Source: CAVYXF01 sp963772335 (GTDB taxonomy: Bacteria; Pseudomonadota; Alphaproteobacteria; Rhizobiales; Rhodomicrobiaceae). From it: 64,000 nucleotides of DNA. The stretch covers positions 186,001-250,000 of the forward strand of contig CAVYXF010000008.1 in the NCBI GenBank assembly GCA_963772335.1. The letters are read 5' to 3'. Made by a program: the position numbers and the translations under genes. The notes beneath the pieces were generated by a model that saw nothing but the letters and a program-made list of their open reading frames with translations, did no database searches and was not told where the DNA came from. Below, piece after piece: positions 1 to 6,716 of this stretch (the stretch's first letter is position 1; each line of letters begins with the position of its first letter).

Positions 1-105
1 TTGTTCCTGGCCTTGCGCTCTATTTGAGCAAAGACCTAGATTTCTCCTATTCTTGCCTTCCTAAATATTCCCGAGCGGCAGCGTCAGAGCTTCAGTTCTA
101 AGATT

Positions 106-594
106 CTATAGCTGAACCTTGGCGTGCTGATCTTGATCTGTTTCGGGACGCGTTCCCTGAAGCACGGCCTTTGCGCCTTCGAACAGATAGCGCAGGCCTT
201 TGGCGCCGGTGTTGTCCCAGAACTCGCCTTCTCTTGCCTCCAGCTTGAGCAGGCAGAGCGAAGGATCATCCTTTCCTTGCGGAAACCAGACGCGCCAAGC
301 CTCAGACCAGAGCTTCTCGATCAGCGCGCGGTCGCGCACCACGCGTGCTTCGCCGGTGATCACCGCATATTTCGAGCCGTCCTGGAACGTGATCATCGCG
401 TAAGGATCGGCTTCGATCTCGGCGACCTTGGGCGAATCCAGGCTTGTGGCGAAATAGGCGTCAGCGTCGGGCTTGAGCTCGGCGACCGACATCGGCCGGG
501 CATGCAGCGCACCGCCCGCCCGGGTAATCAGCATCGCGGTGTCGATATCGTTCACCAGTTCGAAGAGGTGCTCGTGTTTGTCTGTCGCGGCCAT
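106..594 (-). CDS. Pyridoxamine 5'-phosphate oxidase-like general stress protein
   Basis: A 162-residue protein of the flavin-binding split-barrel superfamily, resembling the general stress protein 26 group. The pattern is a core around residues 20-110 with TAMLITRAGGALHARPM, then SPKVAEIEADP and YAVITGEARVV, the usual strand order of this fold. Members bind FMN, FAD or F420, but the substrate cannot be read from sequence. An in-frame start lies 23 codons upstream; I chose the ATG at 594 because an AAGGTAGGA ribosome site precedes it and the extra N-terminal residues are basic and low-complexity. It stands alone, transcribed toward the left edge. The family call is fairly sure; the biochemical role is unknown. 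Confidence 0.82.
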   Translation of the reverse strand: MAATDKHEHLFELVNDIDTAMLITRAGGALHARPMSVAELKPDADAYFATSLDSPKVAEIEADPYAMITFQDGSKYAVITGEARVVRDRALIEKLWSEAWRVWFPQGKDDPSLCLLKLEAREGEFWDNTGAKGLRYLFEGAKAVLQGTRPETDQDQHAKVQL

Positions 595-686
595 GCGTGG
601 TCCTACCTTTTCCTTGCGGCGTTTGAAGCGCAACGCCGACGGCTCAGGTGAGTTCCAAGGCATCCAATGCCGCTAATGCTTCTCGC

Positions 687-1472
687 CTACTGCGCTTTTT
701 CTCCCGCGACCTGGGGCGGGCAGAGGAAGATCGGCAATTCATACCGGTAAGGCCGCCAGATCAGGAACGGCAGCGGCCGCGACAACACCGCCGTGTTGTC
801 GACCGATATCCAGCTCCCGGTGGTGATGCCCACATGGCGAAACAGCACGTTGCCGCGACCGCCACCGCTATCCCCGCCGATGCGGCCGCGCTTGCCTTCC
901 CAGCGAGAATTCCAGGCCACAAGACAGCCGCCCGCCTGTGTGTCCGTGCGGCGCCAGCCCTTGGCGGCGAGCATGTCATAAAGCGCTTTGGCGTCTGCCG
1001 TGTATTTCACCCAGCCGCAGCCCGCCTTTTTCAGGATCGCATAGGAGACGAGCGCGCAGGAGAGAAGGCCGGGAATGTTGCCGACCCGAGTTGCCGCTGT
1101 GTGGGTCTCAACGCCGTAAAGCAGGCCTTTTTTGTCTTTCTCGAACACGAACGGAGCCCGCCAGGCATAGTGAACGATGCTCTCCTTCGAGCAATCAGCT
1201 GGCGGCTCATCGCCTCCAATTGCCGCTGCTGCGGCGATGAAGGGCGGCGCTTTTGCGGGCTTGTGCCATCCGCCATCAAGGCCGAGCGAGATGAAATCGC
1301 CCTTGTAGTTGGGAAGGGGTGAGGCATCCACATCCGCGCGCAGCTGGCGCGGCGAGATGCGCGGCGCGCGGTGTTGTTTCGCCTCGACCGCAGCGATGGC
1401 GAAAGCACCGGCCGCGAGCGCGATGATCGCCAGAGCCAACCCTCGCCGACCAAGCAGCCGCATCCTGTTCAT
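687..1472 (-). CDS. Exported protein, possibly NlpC/P60- or CHAP-like cysteine peptidase
   Basis: A 261-residue protein with a signal peptide (charged MNRMRLLGRRG, then a hydrophobic stretch to about residue 30). The mature part has a Cys in SCALVSYAILKKAGC and a later His in FRHVGITTG followed by SWISVDNTA. This Cys, then His, then polar-residue order resembles papain-like peptidoglycan peptidases of the NlpC/P60 and CHAP groups. That assignment is inference from layout, and I do not see a full family signature. Other cysteines (ADCSKES, GGCLVAWN) could form disulfides in the periplasm. It follows the AAA/TPR genes on the same strand after a 29-base gap and may belong to their operon. Confidence 0.6.
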   Translation of the reverse strand: MNRMRLLGRRGLALAIIALAAGAFAIAAVEAKQHRAPRISPRQLRADVDASPLPNYKGDFISLGLDGGWHKPAKAPPFIAAAAAIGGDEPPADCSKESIVHYAWRAPFVFEKDKKGLLYGVETHTAATRVGNIPGLLSCALVSYAILKKAGCGWVKYTADAKALYDMLAAKGWRRTDTQAGGCLVAWNSRWEGKRGRIGGDSGGGRGNVLFRHVGITTGSWISVDNTAVLSRPLPFLIWRPYRYELPIFLCPPQVAGEKAQ

Positions 1473-1501
1473 CGCCGCCTCTCCACCGACACATGCTCAA
1501 T

Positions 1502-2734
1502 TTAAAGCGGCTTTGCCTTCTTCAAATACGCCTCGACGTCGCGGTATGAACCGTCGTCGCCGGCATATTTGACGAGATTGCGGGCGGTGCGCAGCCAATC
1601 CAGCGTTGATGGCTGAAGCTGCGCCAGCGCCTGGTCGAAATCGGCCTGGCCGAGCGGCCGCTCCTGCTTGTTCAGCAGGGCGTCATGGAGCGCGCTCTCC
1701 TTCGCCAGCTCGATCAGCCCGTCGATATCGGCGCCAGAGAAATTCGCCGTCCGCTGCGCGAGCGCGGCGAGGTTGATGCACTCCTGCGGCACGCCGGCAA
1801 GCTTGATCTCCAGCATTTTCCGGCGCGCGTCGGCATCGGGTGGCGGCACGAAGATCTGCCGCGAAAACCGCCCGGGGCGTTTCATCGCAGGATCGACATC
1901 CCAGGGCATGTTGGTGGCGGCGAGGATCAGCACGCCCCGATTATCCTTCCCCATGCCGTCGAGCTGCGCCAGGAACTCGTTCACCACAGTGCGGGTGTGC
2001 TCGGAATGCGCCTTGGACCGGGAATAAGCGAGCGCGTCGATTTCGTCGAAGAAGAGCACGCAGGGTGCCTGCGCGCGCGCCTTGTCGAACAACGACGCGA
2101 GATTGCGCTCGCTCTCGCCGATCCACATGTTGAGCACGTCGGAAATGCCGACCGACATGAACTCGGCGTTGCATTCGTTCGCGACCGCGCGGGCGATCAT
2201 CGTTTTGCCACAGCCCGGCGGACCGTAGAGCAGGATGCCGCCGCCGGCCTGTTTGCGGAAGCGCTGAAACAGCCCAGGATTGAGAAACGGCTCAATGATC
2301 TTCAGCCGGATGGTCTGCTTGAGCTCGTCCATGCCGACAATCGAGGAAAAGCGCACCCGCTCCTCCGGCGGGTTCTGAATCGAAACCACATTGGCCGGCT
2401 CGGCGATGCTGACCACGCGCAGCTGCGGCGGCGCGCTGGTGCGGGCCTGCTGACTGAGCTGCTCGAGACCGTCATCCGGCTCAAACCCGGCGAGATTGCG
2501 CGCCTGCACGTAGCGCGAGAGCGCATCGCTCCGCCGGCCAATCTTCAAGAGGGCCTGCGCTGCGCCGACCTGCGGGGCCGCTTCTTGCGTCTGCTGCTGA
2601 CACAGCAGCTCATATTGCGCCAGAGCCGCTTCCGCCTCACCCGAGCCAAGCAGCATGCCGGCATAGCGCAGGCGTGCCGCGGCATCGAAAGGGTGGCTCA
2701 GGAGCCGCTGCTCGAGTTCAAGCCGATCGGTCAT
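1502..2734 (-). CDS. TPR-AAA+ ATPase (Cdc48/Vps4-like)
   Basis: A 410-residue protein. Residues 1 to about 85 form TPR-like helices. A classic type I AAA module follows: Walker A GPPGCGKT near 171-178, pore loop MWIGES, Walker B VLFFDEID near 226-233, sensor 1 ILAATN and arginine-finger region RPGRFSRQI. The ATPase core is of the single-ring Cdc48/Vps4/FtsH kind, but there is no protease motif, so it probably remodels or unfolds a protein partner. It lies 16 bases after the TPR membrane protein and is third in a unit with two membrane proteins, suggesting work at the inner membrane. The AAA call is certain; the substrate is unknown. Confidence 0.9.
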   Translation of the reverse strand: MTDRLELEQRLLSHPFDAAARLRYAGMLLGSGEAEAALAQYELLCQQQTQEAAPQVGAAQALLKIGRRSDALSRYVQARNLAGFEPDDGLEQLSQQARTSAPPQLRVVSIAEPANVVSIQNPPEERVRFSSIVGMDELKQTIRLKIIEPFLNPGLFQRFRKQAGGGILLYGPPGCGKTMIARAVANECNAEFMSVGISDVLNMWIGESERNLASLFDKARAQAPCVLFFDEIDALAYSRSKAHSEHTRTVVNEFLAQLDGMGKDNRGVLILAATNMPWDVDPAMKRPGRFSRQIFVPPPDADARRKMLEIKLAGVPQECINLAALAQRTANFSGADIDGLIELAKESALHDALLNKQERPLGQADFDQALAQLQPSTLDWLRTARNLVKYAGDDGSYRDVEAYLKKAKPL

Positions 2735-2750
2735 GCAAGTACTCTTTCCC

Positions 2751-3629
2751 TCAGGCGCGCGCGATCCAGCGCCGCAGGATCGGCGGCCAGACCCAGCTAT
2801 AGATCACATAGGCTAAAATGCAGATGGCGAGGATGCCGCCCAGCCCCGGATTCTGCTGCCCAATAAAACGCACGGCAGCGCCGCCGATCAGCCAAAAACC
2901 GATAGCGGCGCCCCAGCCCCACCGCAGAAATGGCCATAGCGGCAGCATCGACCAATGCGTTGTCACTTTCAGCCGGGCGGCCATCTCGATGATAGCCTTA
3001 TTGTCGGGCTGCAGACGGACCAACTCCTGCGCAATGCGATAGGCGCCGCGATGGTCGCCGCGGTCCTGCATCGCGACCAGGATCAGGAGCAATGTCCGGA
3101 TGGACTGGGGATGCCGGAGCAGGAGCTGCTGCAGCGAATGGCTCGGCGTGCCCCGGCGCTGCTCGATGAAATCGCACAGCGCCCGCGCAGCAAGACACCC
3201 CGCGTCGTCCGGCGCGTATTTCAGTCCTTCTTCGGCAAGCGCCCGCGCCTTGGGAAGCTGCATCGCGCGCAGCATCAGCTCGGCATAGCGGCCGTAATAG
3301 GGGGCGTGCTCCGGCAAGTCGTGCAAAAGCTGCACAATGGTTTGCTCGGCATCGCTCAGCTGGTTGCGTTCGGTCTGCAGCTCGAAGAGCAACAGTCGCG
3401 CGGAATGGCTCTCCGGGTCGGTTAGAAGCACCTGCCGCACGGTCGCGAGCGCGGCGGCGTTGTCGTCGGCCATATAGTCCGCCCAAGCCGACTGCAGCAG
3501 CAGGTCCGGATGATCGGGATTTTCCTGCAGGGCCTCCCTCAGACGGGCTTTCGCTTGGACGATGCGCCGGCGCTCCAGGAGCGCCCTCACCTCCGCGGCC
3601 ACGACCTGCGGGGATTGGGTGCTCATCAT
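2751..3629 (-). CDS. TPR-repeat protein with C-terminal membrane anchor
   Basis: A 292-residue protein. Residues 1 to about 215 hold consecutive TPR-type helix pairs (for example AKARLREALQENPDHPDLL, DAEQTIVQLLHDLPEHAPYY, AYRIAQELVRLQPDNKAI). Two hydrophobic segments follow near 228-250 and 258-280, ending in a basic tail. It probably presents a TPR scaffold on the cytoplasmic face for the AAA protein encoded next. Its ATG overlaps the stop of the upstream membrane protein gene in ATGA at 3626-3629, indicating translational coupling; a second Met codon follows at once (3626). The TPR and membrane features are clear; the function is not known. Confidence 0.82.
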   Translation of the reverse strand: MMSTQSPQVVAAEVRALLERRRIVQAKARLREALQENPDHPDLLLQSAWADYMADDNAAALATVRQVLLTDPESHSARLLLFELQTERNQLSDAEQTIVQLLHDLPEHAPYYGRYAELMLRAMQLPKARALAEEGLKYAPDDAGCLAARALCDFIEQRRGTPSHSLQQLLLRHPQSIRTLLLILVAMQDRGDHRGAYRIAQELVRLQPDNKAIIEMAARLKVTTHWSMLPLWPFLRWGWGAAIGFWLIGGAAVRFIGQQNPGLGGILAICILAYVIYSWVWPPILRRWIARA

Positions 3630-4108
3630 CCGTTCTTCAAGCCGAGCGCGGCGTTCAGCACAATCACGAAAAGCACGCTGGCCGCGATGCAGGCGATCCC
3701 TGCCACCCAGCCATTCGGTCTTTGAAGGCCCATGAAGTCGGCACTCCGCTGCTCCTTGCGATGCAGTGCATATCCCATACCGAACAGCACGAGCGCAATG
3801 ATCCGCTCGATGTAGGATTCGCCACGCGGACCGGCAATCTCAACAAGCCTGGTGCGAAAGTCGAGCCCCCAGTTGGTCAAGACCAGGGCGAGGAGGAAGG
3901 CGACGTAGGCGATCAGAACGATGGCGAGCGGGGCGAGATCACGTTGCCAGCGCTGTAGGCGTACGGAATTGATGGCGGTGATCGCAATCGCCGCTAGCGG
4001 ACCGCCGAAGAAGGCCGTCATGAAGGCGGTGCGCACCGAGTACGGCGCCTTGGCAATGGCGCGGCCCGCAAGCGAAGGCCGCAGCAACTCATCCCTCGAA
4101 AGGCTCAT
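3626..4108 (-). CDS. Multi-pass membrane protein heading the AAA/TPR unit
   Basis: A 160-residue hydrophobic protein that I do not recognise. About four membrane segments are visible: around residues 27-47 (AFFGGPLAAIAITAI), 58-80 (LAPLAIVLIAYVAFLLALVL), 102-118 (IIALVLFGMGYAL) and 133-155 (GIACIAASVLFVIVL). A polar N-terminus (MSLSRDELLRPSL) precedes them. It is first in a coupled unit with the TPR membrane protein and AAA ATPase, so the three probably form one complex. Upstream is a long gap with repeated 12-base motifs that could control the unit. Confidence 0.7.
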   Translation of the reverse strand: MSLSRDELLRPSLAGRAIAKAPYSVRTAFMTAFFGGPLAAIAITAINSVRLQRWQRDLAPLAIVLIAYVAFLLALVLTNWGLDFRTRLVEIAGPRGESYIERIIALVLFGMGYALHRKEQRSADFMGLQRPNGWVAGIACIAASVLFVIVLNAALGLKNG

Positions 4109-4747
4109 CCGATCTCCCTTCCTGCCGGCGGCATGATAGCGGGAGGCGGCGCTGTTGAGAATGCTATGGCAAGGGATCCAGGCGGCTGGTCACTACACTC
4201 ATTTGGCGGCGCGCTCCACCCCGGGGCAGATTGTAAGCAGCTGATCAACCCGTTATCGCGGCTTGCTCGTATTAATGATCAGCCGATCAACATACCCCAG
4301 CGAAAATTAACGAATGCGCCATTGAACAGCATTAATGCCCAGAGTTGGTATGCCAGGTCACAGGCTAGGCACTTCTACTTCTGCCGTAATATTAATCAGT
4401 CGATAAACAAGCTTGACGAAGGGGAGATAGCCTGTCTAGTGTTGGGCATCGCGGCGGTAAGACCGCGGTGGGAGAAACGCCTAACGAAGGCTGCGGTTTT
4501 CGATGCGCCCGGTCAGCAGTGACGAACCTGTCACATTGCTGGCGCGGCAACGCGGGAGCGCAAGGCTACGCGTCGGCGCACCGAGGCACCTGCCAGCGCT
4601 GAGTTTCGCCCGGGTAGTCCGTGCTTGATCATCGCTGTTGCCGGCATCGCAGACTTCAAGGTATTCGCATCAACGGCGGCACGTAGAAGACTGGCCCCTC
4701 GCAAGTGGCCGCCGGTCGGCTCGTGCCGCCGCGGCGCGCGGGCAAGC
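4109..4747. promoter_or_regulatory. Long intergenic region with a three-fold repeated 12-base motif
   Basis: No convincing gene is present in these 639 bases. The middle is AT-rich compared with its surroundings. It holds three near-copies of CAGYYGATMAAC at 4238-4249, 4280-4291 and 4397-4408; the last two follow TATTAAT. The first two are 42 bases apart, four helical turns. The right part (4540-4740) is GC-rich without obvious structure. The region precedes the leftward membrane-TPR-AAA unit, so these are candidate operators. That role is inference from repetition and position. Confidence 0.4.
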
Positions 4748-5989
4748 TCAAAACCGGTCCGGTTTCAGCGCCTCGATGTCAGTAACCTGCCGCCCAGCAA
4801 TGATGTCCGAAACCTTTTCGGCGGTGACAGCGCCGAGCGTCAGCCCGAGATGCGAATGGCCGAACGCGCAGATGATGCGATGGTTCTTCGGCGTGCGCCC
4901 GATCAGCGGCAGCAAGTCCGGCGTCGAAGGCCGCGGGCCCATCCACTTTGTAGCGGTTTCCTCGCCGTCGATCTCCGGGAACAGCCGCTGCGCGAGGCCG
5001 AGCAGGATGTCCGAGCGGCGCCAGTCAGGCGGCGCATTCACGGGCGCGAATTCCGCCGTGCCAGCGAGACGGATGCCTCGCGTCATCGGCGTGATGATGA
5101 ATTTGTCGTCGCCGGCCCCGATGGGACGGCGCAGCGTAATGCCCGGCTGGGTCAGCATCAGGTGATAGCCGCGCTCAGCCGCGAGCATCGAGCGGACACC
5201 GAACGGCTTGACCAGCTTCGGCGACCAGATACCGGCAGCAACGACCACCTCATCCACCGCCATCTCGCCCTCCGGGGTGACGAGCTTTACGCCGAGCGAG
5301 CTCGGCAGAAGCTGCTTCACGTCCGTGCGCCGCAGCTCGCCTCCGCCTTGGCGGAAGGAGCTGATGAGCGCGGCGGTGAGGTTCGCGAGATCAGTGCAGT
5401 GGCCGCTTTCGGGATAGAGCACGCCGCCTGCGAGGTTGGGTGCCAGCGCCGGCTCCATCTGCCGCAGCTCCTCGGGCGGAATCACCTCGCCCGGCACACC
5501 ATAGCGCCGGCGGAACTCGACTTCCTTCTTCCCGGCGACGAAATTCTTCCTGTGACGAAATACGTAGAGCAGCCCGTCGCGGCGGAAGAGGCGGGAACCC
5601 TCATGCGGACCGACGAGGGTCAGCCAGCTGTCGAGCGACTGGGTGACGAGCGGCGTGAGCGCTTGGGCGATTCGCTCATACCTGCTCCAGCGGCTGTTGC
5701 TGAGAAAGCGCGTGAGCCAGGGCGTGAGCCGGGGCGTATGTTGCCAGCGCATCACCAGCGGACCTTCCCGGTTGCTCAGCATCCCTGGCAACTGACGCCA
5801 CAGGCCCGGCGAGGAAAGCGGGGATATTTGTGCGGTCATGATCAGACCGGCATTGCCCGAAGACGTCTGGCTGCCTGGCTCCTGCGGATCGAACAGGCTG
5901 ACGCGATATCCCTCGCGGCGCAGCCGCACAGCCGTTGCCAATCCAACGACGCCGGCGCCGACGACGGCGATGTGTTTTCCCAGTCTCAT
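4748..5989 (-). CDS. dadA: D-amino acid dehydrogenase (FAD-dependent)
   Basis: A 413-residue DAO-family flavoprotein that oxidises D-amino acids to 2-oxo acids and passes electrons to the respiratory chain. The N-terminal FAD-binding motif is VVGAGVVGLATAVRLRREGY (residues 9-28), followed by the family-typical SSGNAGLI. The C-terminal GTAEFAP, WMGPRPSTPDLLPLIGRTP and GHSHLGLTLGAVTA are characteristic of DadA. Length matches the family (410-430). No alanine racemase gene is adjacent, unlike in enterobacterial dadAX, so its substrate may be something other than D-alanine. It is a single leftward gene divergent from the cox operon, with a 226-base shared intergenic region. Confidence 0.85.
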   Translation of the reverse strand: MRLGKHIAVVGAGVVGLATAVRLRREGYRVSLFDPQEPGSQTSSGNAGLIMTAQISPLSSPGLWRQLPGMLSNREGPLVMRWQHTPRLTPWLTRFLSNSRWSRYERIAQALTPLVTQSLDSWLTLVGPHEGSRLFRRDGLLYVFRHRKNFVAGKKEVEFRRRYGVPGEVIPPEELRQMEPALAPNLAGGVLYPESGHCTDLANLTAALISSFRQGGGELRRTDVKQLLPSSLGVKLVTPEGEMAVDEVVVAAGIWSPKLVKPFGVRSMLAAERGYHLMLTQPGITLRRPIGAGDDKFIITPMTRGIRLAGTAEFAPVNAPPDWRRSDILLGLAQRLFPEIDGEETATKWMGPRPSTPDLLPLIGRTPKNHRIICAFGHSHLGLTLGAVTAEKVSDIIAGRQVTDIEALKPDRF

Positions 5990-6160
5990 GATCTTTTCTC
6001 CGCTCCGCCTTCCTTACGCGGCGGGCTGCGCCCCGAAATGAGCCTTGTTGTCACACCCGCAAAGCCTGGGCAAATACGCGTGAGCTCTTCTGTTCTTTTC
6101 GGTTGTGCGATAACTTATGTGCGCCCCGCTCAATACGCTATCAAGATCGACATGCGGGCG

Positions 6161-6176
6161 AGCATAAGTCTATGCT
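6161..6176. promoter_or_regulatory. Perfect inverted repeat upstream of coxS
   Basis: AGCATA-N4-TATGCT is a perfect 6-4-6 palindrome, 39 bases before the coxS start and within the divergent dadA/cox intergenic region. Its size and place suit a dimeric repressor or a LysR-type activator. No regulator gene is adjacent. The role is inferred. Confidence 0.4.
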
Positions 6177-6215
6177 TGTGCCATAACGATAACAGCGCTT
6201 CAGGGGAGGACGCGA

Positions 6216-6695
6216 ATGCCGCAAATATCCATGGAGGTTAATGGCCGTCAGGTCTCGGGGGAGGCCCCGCCACATATGCTGCTCGCCGACTTCTTGCGCA
6301 AGGAGTTAGACCTCACCGGCACGCATATAGGCTGCGATACATCTCAGTGCGGTGCTTGTGTTGTGCTGCTCGAGGGGAATTCGGTCAAATCCTGCACGGT
6401 CCTGGCGGTGCAGGCGCAAGGACGCAAGGTCACGACGGTCGAAGGGCTCTCAAACGGCTCCGAGCTGCACCCCGTTCAGGCCGCCTTCCGCGAAGCTCAC
6501 GCGCTGCAATGCGGGTTCTGCACGCCGGGCATGATCATGTCGACTGTCGATCTGCTCGCCAAGAACCCCAATCCCAGCGAAGACGAGATCCGCAGCTGGC
6601 TCAAAGGCAATATCTGCCGCTGCACCGGATACCACAACATCGTCAAGGCCGTGCAGATCGCCGCCGGTCAGATGCGCCATTCGGCAGCCGCTTAA
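6216..6695 (+). CDS. coxS: CO dehydrogenase-like small subunit, [2Fe-2S] protein
   Basis: A 159-residue iron-sulfur subunit of a molybdenum hydroxylase. The plant-ferredoxin cluster is ligated by Cys40, 45, 48 and 60 (GCDTSQCGACVV); the second cluster by Cys99, 102, 134 and 136 (CGFCTPGM, NICRCTGYHNIV). Both are complete. It carries electrons from the molybdenum site on CoxL to the FAD on CoxM. GGGGAGGA lies 5 bases before the ATG. It heads the S-L-M-(ybaK)-D-E-F operon and is 21 bases from coxL. The S-L-M order is typical of form II CODH-like enzymes, whose substrate is often not CO. Confidence 0.93.
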   Translation: MPQISMEVNGRQVSGEAPPHMLLADFLRKELDLTGTHIGCDTSQCGACVVLLEGNSVKSCTVLAVQAQGRKVTTVEGLSNGSELHPVQAAFREAHALQCGFCTPGMIMSTVDLLAKNPNPSEDEIRSWLKGNICRCTGYHNIVKAVQIAAGQMRHSAAA

Positions 6696-6716
6696 GCGCG
6701 CCCCAAGGAGATCCCC

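Noticed and set aside
4133..4522. A 129-residue forward frame in the long gap
   Set aside because: No domain, no good ribosome site, composition unlike neighbours; the repeated motifs explain the region better.
4625..6241. A 538-residue forward frame across dadA
   Set aside because: It lies opposite a conserved D-amino acid dehydrogenase and has a composition of shadow frames.
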